Source: Prunella strophiata
Lineage: Eukaryota; Chordata; Aves; Passeriformes; Prunellidae
Assembly (NCBI GenBank): GCA_036583965.1
Contig: JAZBQD010000018.1
Coordinates: 69,590,143-69,654,142, forward strand
Length of the DNA: 64,000 nucleotides
Reading direction: 5' to 3'
Shown here: positions 32,764 to 44,756 of the stretch, piece after piece
How positions within the stretch are numbered: the stretch's first letter is position 1
Layout: each line of letters starts with the position of its first letter
Notes under the pieces: generated by a model
The model's input: only the letters and a program-made list of their open reading frames with translations
The model's database searches: none
What the model was told of the DNA's origin: nothing
Made by a program: the position numbers and the translations under genes

Positions 32764-33734
32764 ATTTTTTTGCTCTGATAACTTGTCCCTCCTGTTAATT
32801 TGCCCTCTGGGCCAGCACCCCCCTCTCCAGTGGCTGATGTGTCCATGAAGGTTCACATCTCCTGGATTCTTCCTCTTTCCAGTACTTTTCCCCTTATTTC
32901 CAACATAACCCAGATTAGTTTTTTCCTCTCCTTTTGTTCTGCTTTGTTTCTTTGCAGCCTCTCTTGTTCCTTTCCATCCCCATTTCATTAAAACTTGGAA
33001 AATCCACCTCTGCCTTGTCACCCTCACTAGGAGCTGGTGCTGGGGGAGTGTGACAGCATGGAGAGAAGCTGGATGAATTTTCCACCTCTGAGGTTTGGTT
33101 CCTTGGGTTCTGAGTGGACACACCTGCCCAGACATGGATGTGCTCCTGTCCTGCAGCCAGGGCTGGTTCCTCTCCAGGGATTTGTGGCTGGCTCCCACAA
33201 AGGAGTAGGTGGCCAGGTCACCTCTCTGTGCACCTAAGGCTGAATTTATTGGTGCTGTGTCCTCATCCCTCCCCTTCCACCTCACAGCACAGAGAAGGAG
33301 AAAAACAACAAAATTCTTCTGGAATTTAGGCCCAGTCCAGACTGGGATCAGCTGGGTTGAGGGCTCTCCTGGTGTCTCCTCCCTGGGCTCTCCATGATTC
33401 CAGAGGTGCCCCAGGAATGCTGTGGATGGGCTGGGGGGGGGTTTGAGCATGTTGGGGTTTGCAGAGACCCCCAGGGCTGGCTCAGGGCTGCTCCTGGGGG
33501 TGCCTGGTGGGGATCCCTGGGGCTGAGTTCCTGCAGGAGAGCCCCTGACCCTGCAGTGCCTCGAGATCCCAAGGGCAGATCCCAATCTCCAGGTGCTCCA
33601 GGGAGCTGTGAGGCTGCCTTTGGTCTGTGGCTGGGACTTTGGGGAACATTGAATATTTCACTTTAATACCTGTGAAATATTATTCCCTGTGAATATTCAT
33701 CTGTGAGCACCTTGCTGAGAGGATTTCCAGAATC
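32764..33734 (+). other. Intron, no gene recognised
   Basis: No array or recognised transposon. A GC-rich G-run lies near 33432-33440. The 286-codon minus frame across 32725-33585 overlaps the CR1 end and is not convincing. Confidence 0.5.
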
Positions 33735-33930
33735 CTGGCATGCTTTGGGTTGGAAGGGGCCTTCAAGGCCATCCCATTCCATGGGCAGGGTCACCTTCCA
33801 CTATCCCAGGGTGCTCCAGCCTGGCCTTGGACACCTCCAGGGATGGAGCAGCCACAGCTGCTCTGGGAATCCATTCCAGATTCCATTCCACCTGCCTCTG
33901 AGTGAGGAATTCCCTCAGTTTCCTCTTCCT
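33735..33930 (-). mobile_element. CR1 LINE 3' fragment, minus orientation
   Basis: Contains GCTTTGGGTTGGAAGGGGCC, CCTTGGACACCTCCAGGGAT, GCAGCCACAGCTGCTCTGGG and CTCTGAGTGAGGAATTCCCT. It lies about 55 bp from the next minisatellite. Confidence 0.88.
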
Positions 33931-33984
33931 ACTGCTGCTGCTCCCCATCAGCCTCTCCTGGGACTTCCCAGAGATCCACTGGCA

Positions 33985-34590
33985 CTGGAGGAGCTGGAGA
34001 TCTTTTTGTGACCAGAAATCCATTGGTGGAGGAGGAGCTGGAGATCTTTTTGTGACCAGAAATCCATTGGTGGAGGAAAAACTGGAGATCTCTTTGTGAC
34101 CAGAAATGCTCTGGCACAGGAGGAGCTGGAGATCTCTTTGTGACCAGAAATGCTCTGGCACAGGAGGAGCTGGAGATCTCTTTGTGACCAGAAATGCTCT
34201 GGCACAGGAGGAGCTGGAGATCTCTTTGTGACCAGAAATGCTCTGGCACAGGAGGAGCTGGTGATGTTTTTGTGACCAGAAATGCACTGGCACAGAAGAA
34301 CCTGGAGATCTCTTTGTGACCAGAAATCCATTGGTGGAGGAGAACCTGGAGATCTCTTTGTGACCAGAAATCCATTGGTGGAAGAAAATCTGGTGATCTC
34401 TTTGTGACCAGAAATGCTCTGGCACAGGAGATCCTGGAGATCTCTTTGTGACCAGAAATGCTCTGGCACAGGAGAACCTGGTGATGTTTTTGTGACCAGA
34501 AATCCACTGGCACAGAAGAACCTGGAGATCTTTTTGTGAGCAGAAATCCATTGGTGGAGGAGAACCTGGAGATCTCTTTGTGACCAGAAA
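33985..34590 (+). repeat. ~44 bp minisatellite
   Basis: About 14 units (43-46 bp) of GAGCTGGAGATCTCTTTGTG then ACCAGAAATGCTCTGGCACA and GGAG. An alternate unit type has AAATCCATTGGTGGAGG. The two types are interspersed, implying block duplication. Three overlapping minus frames of 220-260 codons result from the absence of stops in the unit. Confidence 0.95.
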
Positions 34591-35394
34591 TGTTTTCCTT
34601 TGGACTCACTGGCGGGTGACACAAGTGGAACATGGAACTATTAACGAGCAGCTCTGCAGGGAAAGGGAATTCATGTCCTGTGGATCAAAGGAATTTGCTG
34701 GGTATTAATTCCATTTATTTACAAGTTCAGCTGCTTTGTAAACGTCTCCTTGTCGGGCTGTTCCTGTTAACAGCAGCTGGGGCTGTTTTTAATAACCTTT
34801 TATTTGGAACAAAGCTGGCAGAAATGTTCTCTGCTTTCCTTTAGGCTTGGTGGCATTGCCTTCAAGCTTCCCTGGCCTCAGAGGCTGAGTTTTAACCCCT
34901 TGGTAGCAGCAGGATCTGCTCCAGACAGGGAATATCTGGAAGCACTTGGCACAGCCTGCAGGGATCTGGTTTGGTTCTGGGAGCCCAGAGTTTGACATGC
35001 AATTAAAAGGCTGCGAGCTTTGCTCACTCTTATAAATTTCTTTTGCAAGTGTGGCTGTTAAAGTGCACTTTTATCAGCCACCTGTGCCCACTTGGCTGCT
35101 TTACAGAGGGGCACTGGCCCTGTAAAGGGGAGTTTTTCACATGTCCCATTCTGGGGGTTGTTGAGGAGTGGGGCTGTTGGTGCAGCTGCAGCAGTTTGTG
35201 TTTGCAGCTACTGCAGGTCTCCTGTGGGAAGGGGCTGGTGTGGGGCCAGGGGTCTCCCAGTGGAGAACTGACTGGGAAATTGTTCAGGGAAAGGAGCTGT
35301 TCCTTGGGCTTCAGGAACTGGACACAAACCTGGAAGGTTGGAGCAGCCTTGACACTTCATGTGGACTGTTGGGAGGCATCTCATAGCCTGGAAT
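34591..35394 (+). other. Intron with conserved-looking islands
   Basis: About 34630-34840 (TTTATTTACAAGTTCAGCTG, TTTAATAACCTTTTATTTGG) and 34990-35130 (ATGCAATTAAAAGGCTGCGA, CTCTTATAAATTTCTTTTGC) are repeat-poor and homeobox-motif-rich, resembling conserved non-coding elements. This is texture only; no alignment is available. Confidence 0.4.
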
Positions 35395-35862
35395 GAAAAA
35401 TACAAAGTGGAGCTGCTGGAGAGAGTCCAGAGGAGGTCATGGAAATGCTTCCAGGGCTGGAGCCCCTCTGCTCTGGGAGAGCTGGGAATGCTCCCCTGGA
35501 GAAGGGAAGGCTCCAGGGAGAGCTCAGAGCCCCTGGCAGGGCCTGGAGGGGCTCCAGGAGAGCTGCAGAGGGACTGGGGACAAGGGACAGAGGGACAGGA
35601 CCCAGGGGATGGCTCCCACTGGGAAAGGGGAGATTGGGCTGGGGTCTTGGGAATTGGGAATTGCTGTGTGGGAGGGTGGGGAGGGGCTGGGCTGGAATTG
35701 CCAGCTTTGCTGTGGCTGCCCCTGGATCCCTGGCAGTGCCCAAGGTCAGGTTGGACATTGGGGTTGGATCCACCTGGGACAGTGGGAGGTGTCCCTGCCC
35801 ATGGATCTGATGGCACTGGATGGGCTTTAAGGCCCTTTCCCACCCAAACCATTGCCTGATTG
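35395..35862 (+). mobile_element. CR1 LINE 3' fragment, + orientation
   Basis: Starts near GAGAGAGTCCAGAGGAGGTC, then GAGCTGGGAATGCTCCCCTG, GAGCTGCAGAGGGACTGGGG, TGGCTGCCCCTGGATCCCTG and the end CACCCAAACCATTGCCTGAT. One of the longest copies here. Open frames on both strands lie within it, none resembling reverse transcriptase. Confidence 0.93.
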
Positions 35863-36279
35863 TGCAGAACCCACCCTCCATGGTGCTGTTCAGCCCCATT
35901 TGTTGCACTGGAGCTGCAGCTGGGAGGGCCCTCAGGGAACACAGGGTTTGGTTTGTAGGGCACAGCCAGGGCAGGTCTCATTTAACCTCCTGCTCAAGGT
36001 CATGCTTTTAGGCCAGGCTTTTCTTGGGGTTTTACCTCAGAAACCTCCATGGATGAGGCTGCAGAACCTCTGGGGGTTTTCAGTAAGAACCATGTTTTGT
36101 TCCTGCATCTTCCTGGTGACCTCCTGTGGGGACTGAAGGTTCTTTTGGGAGCCTTTTCCTCGGGGATGCTCCAGCCCCTGCCCTCATCATGGGTCTCCCC
36201 CTGCCCTTCCTGGGCAGTGCCATCCTTGTCCCAGGGGATCCCAGCCCTGTTCCATGGGGTCCTTGGGATGTGGTGATTT
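35863..36279 (+). other. Intron between two CR1 copies
   Basis: No array, exon or further transposon recognised in these 417 bp. Confidence 0.5.
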
Positions 36280-36466
36280 CACAGAACCATGGGATGCTTT
36301 GGGTGGAAGGAACCCTAAATCCCACCCATTCCCAACCCCATCCATGGGCAGGGACACCTCCCACTGTCCCAGGTGGATCCAAGCCCCAATGTCCAACCTG
36401 GCCTTGGGCACTGCCAGGGATCCAGGGGCAGCCACAGCAAAGCTAGGAATTCTACCCTGGCAGGGA
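36280..36466 (-). mobile_element. CR1 LINE 3' end, minus orientation
   Basis: Reads ACCATGGGATGCTTTGGGTG, CAGGGACACCTCCCACTGTC, CCAATGTCCAACCTGGCCTT and GGCAGCCACAGCAAAGCTAG. With 35395-35862 it forms an inverted pair separated by about 420 bp. Confidence 0.9.
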
Positions 36467-38029
36467 GGAATGAAGGGCTCATAGCAGGAAGCTTTGGGGT
36501 CTCCCTGGTGAAGGTGCTGAAGTCTCCTGTCCATGCCCTGGGCTCTGTGTGCAGGGCCTCAGATGGGGAGGTCCTTCAGTGAGCTCATGGCCCTGGAATG
36601 TGGGTTTATCCCATCCAGAGAGCCTTGGATTAGCTCTTCCACCAGCAGGGACAATCAAATTCCATCCCCCAGGGAGGGATGATGGGGTTTATGGGGGGTG
36701 CACGTGGCCCAGCCCTGGCTCTGGCTCTTCCCTGGTTTATAGAAACCAAATCTGAGAGCTGGGAGCGCTCCCAGGTGTCCCCAGGCTCTGGGGCTCAATC
36801 CTGCAGTTCCTGTGGGATTGTGGCCAAGGACTGGACACCACTGCAGGCACTCTCTGTCTTCATTCCATGAATCCCAACTTCCTCCTCTCCTGTTGCTCTC
36901 CAGGGATTTTCTCTGCAAAGCTCTGCCCACCTTGGAGTCTTTAGGGTTTAATTTTACGCTGTGATTTTATTTTATATAGAAATAAGGACAGGATGAGTTG
37001 GCTAATTGGATTATTTCCCTCATTTTATCAGTTCCTGGCTTATGGAGCCTTAATATCCACGCTGGGACTCCCCACTTTGTTCCATATCCCCCAAAGATCT
37101 TTTTGGGAGACATTTCCCCTTCAGAACTCCAGATTTTGGGTGCCACATCCTCTCCCCTCTCCCTCCACAGTACCAAACCCCACTCTGTGTGATGTGGTTT
37201 ATAAATCCCAATCATTTGCTCTGAGTCAGAGCCTTCCCATCCCGAGCAGCCACCAGGCTGAGGAAAAGGAGCTTTTTTGCCTCGTAAAGCCCTGGGAGCA
37301 GTTGCTGCTGATAAAATGTTGACAGACCCCCTTGCTCGCCGCTCCCCGTGGTGCCACTGCAGGGAAATGTCACCATGAGCCTGCCTGGGACAGCTTGTGT
37401 ACAGCTGAGCTTTATCACAAACAAACAAGGCTTTGGAAGTTTTCAGTGATTCCCATTTTTCCCTCCCCTTCCAGCTCCCTCCAAGCATTTATTTGCTTTT
37501 CTCCCTTTTAAGCCGAATTTACGGCTTCCTGGCCCCGCCGATTTCTGATTGACTTAAAAAATCATTGTAAAAAAAAAGGCCCCTGTGTGGATGGAGCTGC
37601 TGAAATGCCTCCAAGGCGTTGTTTATAGGTCCATGTTCCCTCTCTGCTGAGGGAAAGTGAGGCTTTAATGCCTTCCATATTTCCTGGGCTCGGATACAGA
37701 GCGCTGTGGCCTTTGGAGATGCTTTTTGCTGCTTTTTGGGATTCTGATGAAAAAGTTGGCAGCCAGGGCCTGGGGTTCTGCCTCTCAAGGTGAGGCTGAT
37801 GTGTCTGGAAGGCTCAGGAGAGGCTCTGGTGGGAGCTGGAGAGCTTCCAGAAGGTGCTGTTGGATGAGTTTGGATCTGGAGGGGATGGAGGATGAGAAAG
37901 GCCAAGTTTTTCCAGGCTGGACCAGCTCCAAGAGCAGGGAAACCTCAGAAACATCCCCTGGTCCCACCTTGGCTTACAAAGCCCTGTGGAGCTCCAGCCC
38001 TGTCCCACCATCCCCACAGGGAAGCAGGG
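36467..38029 (+). other. Intron with conserved-looking islands
   Basis: About 36940-37430 and 37490-37730 are repeat-poor and non-GC-skewed, with phrases such as TTTTACGCTGTGATTTTATT, CCGATTTCTGATTGACTTAA and GGCGTTGTTTATAGGTCC. They look like conserved non-coding DNA; untested. No exon of EXOC6B recognised. Confidence 0.4.
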
Positions 38030-41000
38030 AACACGTGATGGGATGGAGATGGAGCAGGGACATCTTGGTCACCTCATCCTTGGACACTTCCAGGCTGTGT
38101 CCATGAAGTTTGGGATGGAATTGCCACTCCTGGACACTTTTGTTAAATCCCCAAAGGAATGGGGGCTGGGACAAGCAGGGAGCACATGGTGGGATGGAGA
38201 TGGAGCAGGGACATCTCAGTCAGCTCATCCCTGGACACCTCCAGGCTGTGTCCATGAAGTTTGGGATGGAATTCCCACTCCTGGACATTTCTGTTGAATC
38301 CCTGAGGGATTGGTGGCTGAGGCAAGCAGGGAACATGTGGTGGGATGGAGATGGAGTGGGGACATCTCAGTCTGGAGATGTCTCCAAGCATGTGGTGGGA
38401 TGGAGATGGAGTGGGGACATCTCCAGGGTTGTGTCCCTGGCTGAAGTTTGGGAAGGGAATTGCCATTCTGACATTTTGTTAAATCCCCAAAGGAATGGGG
38501 GCTGAGACAAGCAGGGAACACATGGTGGGATGGAGCAGGGACTGGGGACATCTCAGTCAGCTCATCCCTGGACACCTCCAGGCTGTGTCCATGAAGTTTG
38601 GGATGGAATTCCTATTCCTGGACCCTTCTGTTGAATCCCCAAGGGATTGGTGGCTGAGGCAAGCAGGGAACATGTGGTGGGATGGAGATGGAGTGGGCAC
38701 ATCTCCAGTTTGTGTCCATGGCTGAAGTTTGGGATGGAATTCCCATTCCTGGATGTTTCTGTTGAATCCCCAAGGGAATGGGGGCTGAGGCAAGCAGGGA
38801 ACACGTGGTGGGATGGAGATGGAGCATGGAGACATCTCAGTCTGGAGATGTCTCCAAGCATGTGGTGGGATGGAGATGGAGTGGGGACATCTCCAGGTTG
38901 TGTCCATGGCTGAAGTTTGGGATGGAATTGCCATTCCTGGACACTTTTGTTAAATCCCCAAAGGAATGGGGGCTGAGACAAGCAGGGAGCACATGGTGGG
39001 ATGGAGATGGAGCAGGGACATCTCAGTCAGCTCATCCCTGGACACCTCCAGGCTGTGTCCATGAAGTTTGGGATGGAATTCCCACTCCTGGACATTTCTG
39101 TTGAATCCCTGAGGGATTGGTGGCTGAGGCAAGCAGGGAACATGTGGTGGGATGGAGATGGAGTGGGGACATCTCCAGGTTGTGTCCCTGGCTGAAGTTT
39201 GGGATGGAATTCCCACTCCTGGACATTTCTGTTGAATCCCTGAGGGATTGGTGGCTGAGGCAAGCAGGGAACATGTGGTGGGATGGAGATGGAGTGGGGA
39301 CATCTCAGTCTGGAGATGTCTCCAAGCATGTGGTGGGATGGAGATGGAGTGGGGACATCTCCAGGTTGTGTCCCTGGCTGAAGTTTGGGATGGAATTGCC
39401 ATTCCTGGACATTTCTGTTGAATCCCTCAGGGAATGGGGGTTGAGGCAAGCAGGGAACACGTGGTGGGATGGAGATGGACTGGGGACATCTCAGTCTGGA
39501 GATGTCTCCAAGCATGTGGTGGGATGGAGATGGAGTGGGGACATCTCCAGGTTGTGTCCCTGGCTGAAGTTTGGGATGGAATTGCCATTCCTGGACATTT
39601 CTGTTGAATCCCTCAGGGAATGGGGGTTGAGGCAAGCAGGGAACACGTGGTGGGATGGAGATGGACTGGGGACATCTCAGTCAGCTCATCCCTGGACACC
39701 TCCAGGCTGTGTCCATGAAGTTTGGGATGGAATTCCCACTCCTGGACATTTCTGTTGAATCCCTGAGGGATTGGTGGCTGAGGCAAGCAGGGAACATGTG
39801 GTGGGATGGAGATGGAGTGGGGACATCTCCAGGTTGTGTCCCTGGCTGAAGTTTGGGATGGAATTGCCATTCCTGGACATTTCTGTTGAATCCCTCAGGG
39901 AATGGGGGTTGAGGCAAGCAGGGAACACATGGTGGGATGGAGATGGACTGGGGACATCTCAGTCAGCTCATCCCTGGACACCTCCAGGTTGTGTCCATGA
40001 AGTTTGGGATGGAATTCCCACTCCTGGACATTTCTGTTGAATCCCTGAGGGATTGGTGGCTGAGGCAAGCAGGGAACATGTGGTGGGATGGAGATGGAGT
40101 GGGGACATCTCCAGGTTGTGTCCCTGGCTGAAGTTTGGGATGGAATTCCCACTCCTGGACACTTCTGTTGAATCCCTGAGGGAATGGGGGCTGAGACAAG
40201 CAGGGAACACATGGTGGGATGGAGATGCAGCAGGGACATCTTGGTCACCTCATCCCTGGACACCTCCAGGTTGTGTCCATGAAGTTTGGGATGGAATTCC
40301 CACTCCTGGACACTTCTGTTGAATCCCTGAGGGATTGGTGGCTGAGGCAAGCAGGGAACATGTGGTGGGATGGAGATGGACTGGGGACATCTCAGTCAGC
40401 TCATCCCTGGACACCTCCAGGCTGTGTCCATGAAGTTTGGGATGGAATTCCCACTCCTGGACATTTCTGTTGAATCCCTGAGGGATTGGTGGCTGAGGCA
40501 AGCAGGGAACATGTGGTGGGATGGAGATGGAGTGGGGACATCTCCAGGTTGTGTCCCTGGCTGAAGTTTGGGATGGAATTCCCACTCCTGGACATTTCTG
40601 TTGAATCCCTGAGGGATTGGTGGCTGAGGCAAGCAGGGAACATGTGGTGGGATGGAGATGGAGTGGGGACATCTCCAGGTTGTGTCCATGAAGTTTGGGA
40701 TGGAATTCCCACTCCTGGACATTTCTGTTGAATCCCTGAGGGATTGGTGGCTGAGGCAAGCAGGGAACATGTGGTGGGATGGAGATGGAGTGGGGACATC
40801 TCCAGGTTGTGTCCATGAAGTTTGGGATGGAATTCCCACTCCTGGACACTTCTGTTGAATCCCTGAGGGATTGGTGGCTGAGGCAAGCAGGGAACATGTG
40901 GTGGGATGGAGATGGAGTGGGGACATCTCCAGGTTGTGTCCATGAAGTTTGGGATGGAATTCCCACTCCTGGACACTTCTGTTGAATCCCTGAGGGATTG

Positions 41001-41680
41001 GTGGCTGAGGCAAGCAGGGAACATGTGGTGGGATGGAGATGGAGTGGGGACATCTCCAGGTTGTGTCCATGAAGTTTGGGATGGAATTCCCACTCCTGGA
41101 CACTTCTGTTGAATCCCTGAGGGATTGGTGGCTGAGGCAAGCAGGGAACATGTGGTGGGATGGAGATGGAGTGGGGACATCTCCAGGTTGTGTCCATGAA
41201 GTTTGGGATGGAATTCCCACTCCTGGACACTTCTGTTGAATCCCTGAGGGATTGGTGGCTGAGGCAAGCAGGGAACATGTGGTGGGATGGAGATGGAGTG
41301 GGGACATCTCCAGGTTGTGTCCATGAAGTTTGGGATGGAATTCCCACTCCTGGACACTTCTGTTGAATCCCTGAGGGATTGGTGGCTGAGGCAAGCAGGG
41401 AACATGTGGTGGGATGGAGATGGAGTGGGGACATCTCCAGGTTGTGTCCATGAAGTTTGGGATGGAATTCCCACTCCTGGACACTTCTGTTGAATCCCTT
41501 AGGGAATGGGGTGCTGAGACAAGCAGGGAAACAACATGGTGGGATGGAAGATGCAGCGGGACATCTTGGTCACCTCATCCCTGGACACCTCCAGGTTGTG
41601 TCCATGAAGTTTAGGATGGAATTCCCACTCCTGGACACTTCTGTTGAATCCCCAAGGGAATGGGGGTGGAAGGAGGGTTC
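38030..41680 (+). repeat. ~127 bp minisatellite, 3.6 kb
   Basis: About 28 units. Each has TGTGTCCATGAAGTTTGGGA, TGGAATTCCCACTCCTGGAC, CTGTTGAATCCCTGAGGGAT, GGCTGAGGCAAGCAGGGAAC and GGGATGGAGATGGAGTGGGG. From about 40600 to 41480 the 127 bp period is nearly perfect. Before that, units are composite: some add CTCAGTCAGCTCATCCCTGG, others a second GGAGATGTCTCCAAGCATGT segment. Long minus-strand frames of up to 394 codons are by-products. Confidence 0.96.
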
Positions 41681-42220
41681 AACCATCTCCCCAGAGCTCA
41701 CCAGTGCCTTATCCACCTCTTCCAAGACCACCCCTCTGTTATTTATTTAATTATCCTCCTGCAGCCCACAGGAATGGTTTTTGGGAGCACAGCTGGTGTC
41801 CCTCTGTCCTTTCTCCTGCCCCATTCCTTTGGGAGAGGCTCCCCAGTGAGTCCCATCCTTGAGGGCCACCCCAGCATTCTCTGTGCTCAGGGATCCCAAT
41901 ACTGGATCAACCTGGCAGCTGCTGGGCTCCCCTGGGATTTTTTCCAACCCCGTGGAATATTCAGGCATTTTTCACTGTTTGATATAGGAGACACTGCAGA
42001 TTTTGCCCTCCTGAGAGGTTTTTTCCATCTTCTTCCCATTGTGGGGTGACCACAGGCTGCTCCTGCAGGTGACACAGGATGGACATGGACGTTCAAGGAC
42101 ACGGATTTGGGACAAAGTGGGAGCAGCTGCTCACTTTGGCTCTGGAATAGTTCAGTGGCTGATTTTTTTGATGTGGAAAATGGAGTTTTTCTGTCCTACC
42201 TCACCTGATGGTTCTTTGTG
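41681..42220 (+). other. Intron after the 127 bp array
   Basis: No exon or array. About 41940-42050 is repeat-poor. Nothing recognised. Confidence 0.5.
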
Positions 42221-43068
42221 GGGTGATTTGGTGGAAATTTGTCAGTTTTGTGTGCCAGCTCAGCCTTGGGACAATCCTAGCGCAGGGATCTCGGGACAGG
42301 TGAGGAGTCCCACAGCTCCTTTTCCATCCTGGCATCAAATCAACCTGAACCTGCAGAAAACCCCTTGGAACTGGAGGAATCTCTTGTTGATTTTTTTTTT
42401 CCCCTTTTAAGATTGGGATTGAAAGTGTTTGAGATGATATTTTGTTTTTGGATTTGGATGTTTATTATTTTTGATTTACATTATAGTCTTATAAGTTGTG
42501 AGTTTTACAGTATTTTACTAGTAAGTTATAAAATGGCTCTATTTATTTTGATAAGGTCTTTTAAGGAAAAACTGTCTAATTAAGAAATGGTACTTATTTT
42601 TTTTTTAACTTAATAACTAATTATTTATGTCTCGTAATGAGGACTTTTTGGTCTAATTATAAAATATGACTTAAGCTTGTGAAGAGGAAGCTCTAAATCT
42701 TTGATCTTGTCTTATATATATTACTATATTTAAAAACTTTAAACTCTGTTTTTTATTAGGTGATATTACACCCTTCTATTCAAACTATACACTCATAAAT
42801 CCTAGTGTTATCAATTAATTTTGGAAGCTTTCTTTATGGTCTCAGGTCCAATGCAGTGTTCTCTTGAGGGTCTGTGCCTTTCAACACAGAAAGTTGAAAG
42901 AATTCTTAGTATGCAGGGTTCCAAAAATCCCTTTTTGCCTGATTTTCCTGGAGCAGGAGTGTGAGGGAACTGCTGTGGCCAGGAGGGGTCAGCTTGGATC
43001 ATTGTGCTCCCAGTCAAGAAATTGGGATTTTCTTTGGTCCTGATGCCCCAATAACTCCTTGTTTGCAT
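42221..43068 (+). repeat. Duplicated segment A1, interrupted by an insertion
   Basis: 42221-42384 and 42926-43068 together match 44757-45056. Shared phrases include GATTTGGTGGAAATTTGTCA, CACAGCTCCTTTTCCATCCT, GCCTGATTTTCCTGGAGCAG and GGGATTTTCTTTGGTCCTGA. The match is broken here by a 541 bp AT-rich insertion that is absent from the other copy. Confidence 0.9.
42385..42925. mobile_element. AT-rich LTR-like element, copy 2, with inferred target duplication
   Basis: Bounded by AATCTCT (42378-42384) and AATCCCT (42926-42932), where the uninterrupted copy has one AATCCCT at 44911-44917. This is consistent with a ~7 bp target-site duplication carrying one later change. It is homologous to 19828-20843 but lacks that copy's middle ~380 bp. 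Non-coding; strand by comparison probably minus. Confidence 0.75.
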
Positions 43069-43411
43069 TGTAAAGGAAGTGGCAGGTGATAAATTCTGGG
43101 TTTAAGGCATAACTTGAGTCCAGATTCTCTGGTTTTGCTGTCCCAGGTTTACTTTAGGAAAGCTGAAGGAGGATTCTTTATAGGCTGAATGTGTCTCTCG
43201 TGTGGAAAGGTTAATAAAATCCATTAATAGGGTGAGCAGGCTTTAGTAGGCTGAGCTTTGTAGGGGATTCTCCTTCACAGGGGGGTCCAGGCTCTGCTGG
43301 CTCTGATTTCCCTCCAGCCCTTCCCACAACATCAGGAGCAGAAGATTAAAAATAAAAACTAGCAACTTTGGTCAAGTTCTTTAAAGGGCAACAATTTCTT
43401 CAGTTAATCAG
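43069..43411 (+). other. Intron, nothing recognised
   Basis: About 340 bp of moderately AT-rich sequence with no array or exon. Confidence 0.5.
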
Positions 43412-43516
43412 AGAACCATGGAGTGGTTTGGGTTGGGAGGGACCTTAAAATTTATCCAGTGCAGGGACACCTCCCATGGACCAGGGTGCTCCAAGCCCCA
43501 GTGTCCAACCTGGCCT
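43412..43516 (-). mobile_element. CR1 LINE 3' end, minus orientation
   Basis: ACCATGGAGTGGTTTGGGTT, GGGAGGGACCTTAAAATTTA and CCCCAGTGTCCAACCTGGCC. It is cut where a small minisatellite begins. Confidence 0.88.
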
Positions 43517-43618
43517 GGGGTTCCAGTTGTGTTGTTTGGGGTTCCAGCTGTGTTGTTTGGGGTTCCAGTTGTGTTGTTTGGGGTTCCAGTTGTTTGGGGT
43601 TCCAGTTGTTTGTTTTGG
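43514..43618 (+). repeat. 21 bp minisatellite at a CR1 edge
   Basis: About five units of GGGGTTCCAGTTGTGTTGTT, the last two shortened. It begins within the CR1 phrase CCAACCTGGCCTGGGGTTCC. Confidence 0.92.
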
Positions 43619-43899
43619 ATTCCACAGACACAGAAATAAAGGCAGGACAGACACAGAAATGCCCTTTTTGACGAGAGCTGCTCTCCTGCCATGGCCAAGA
43701 GGTGACATCCAGCAGATCACAGGGGTGTCCTGGCCTGGTTGCAGCTGATTCCCCTGGCAGAAGCTTTATAAGGATTGAAGTTGGGATTTGTTGACTGTTC
43801 TTATCTGTCAGGCTCCAGCTGCTGTGATGTCGCTCCAAACCAGCACGGGCAGCTCATAAATCTGAATTATCCCTCACTGCTCTGGGGTGAGGGCACGTT
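43619..43899 (+). other. Intron, nothing recognised
   Basis: No repeat array or exon; ends at a TTTATTTA-type low-complexity tract at 43895-43955. Confidence 0.5.
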
Positions 43900-44190
43900 T
43901 TATTTATTTTATTTATTTATTTTATTTCTTTCTTTATTTTATTTGTTTATTTTACACCATCCCATGGCCGTTCTTGAGGTGGTTTCTCCTTCCCTCCTGA
44001 TGTCTGTGGGAATCCAGCTCCTTTTCCTGTTGTTTTTCCAGTCTCATCCAGGAGCTTTGCTCTTCCCTTGGCTCCTGTCACTGTGGATATTGCAAAATGA
44101 GGGAGCAGCCATGGAAGGGAAGGAAAAAGGAGAAAAAAAGGGAAGGAAAGGAAAGGAACTGGTGATGTTGGTGCTGCAACCCTGCTGGAG
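43900..44190 (+). repeat. Duplicated segment B1 with a short purine tract
   Basis: Matches 45790-46990: CACCATCCCATGGCC, TGAGGTGGTTTCTCCTTCCC, CCAGTCTCATCCAGGAGCTT and GTGGATATTGCAAAATGAG. After GAGCAGCCATGG it has only about 50 bp of AAGGGAAGGAAAAAGG-type purine sequence before GGAACTGGTGATG, where copy B2 has about 1 kb. Confidence 0.92.
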
Positions 44191-44756
44191 AGGATCTCAG
44201 GAGTTATTCCATAGGAGTGCATCCAGGGATTCTTCTGTGGATCCCAGCTCCTTCTCCATCATGGGCTTCTTTGTGTGGCACAGATTTTTTTATATATCTA
44301 AATAAAAATAAATAAATAAATATATGTATATACAAGGGCATGGAGGGACAGGGCACAGGAAATGGCTTTAAACTGAGGGAAAATAGGATTAGAAGAGGTT
44401 TTATGGAGGAATTCCTGGCTGGGAGGGGCTGGAATGGAATTCCCAGATTTGCTTGGGAGTGTCCAAGGCCAGGCTGGACACTGGGGCTTGGATCCACCTG
44501 GGAATAGTGGGAGGTGTCCCTGCCCATACCAAGGGGATGAACAGGATGATCCTTAAGGTCCCTTCTTACTCAAACCATTCCATGATTTTTGTCAAGTTTT
44601 AAGAAATGTCCATTCTGCTGAAAAAAAAATATAATTAACTGGTGGCCACTTTGTGGTCTAAAAGAACAAAATCTGGTGTAGGGGTAAATCTAGGACTGAG
44701 ATGGAGGTGTAGGAAATATAACATCTGCTTTGGGATAATTCCATTTTGGAGTGTCT
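44191..44756 (+). other. Intron with one CR1 copy
   Basis: Includes an A/T low-complexity run (TATATATCTAAATAAAAATA) at about 44287-44332 and the CR1 fragment at 44335-44588. The rest is unassigned. Confidence 0.6.
44335..44588 (+). mobile_element. CR1 LINE 3' fragment, + orientation
   Basis: GGAGGGACAGGGCACAGGAA, GGGAGGGGCTGGAATGGAAT, CCAAGGCCAGGCTGGACACT, ATAGTGGGAGGTGTCCCTGC and the terminus CAAACCATTCCATGATT. Internally degenerate. Confidence 0.88.

Noticed and set aside
40250..41484. Minus-strand frames of 360-394 codons in three phases
   Set aside because: Products of the 127 bp array, with repetitive peptide and no homology.
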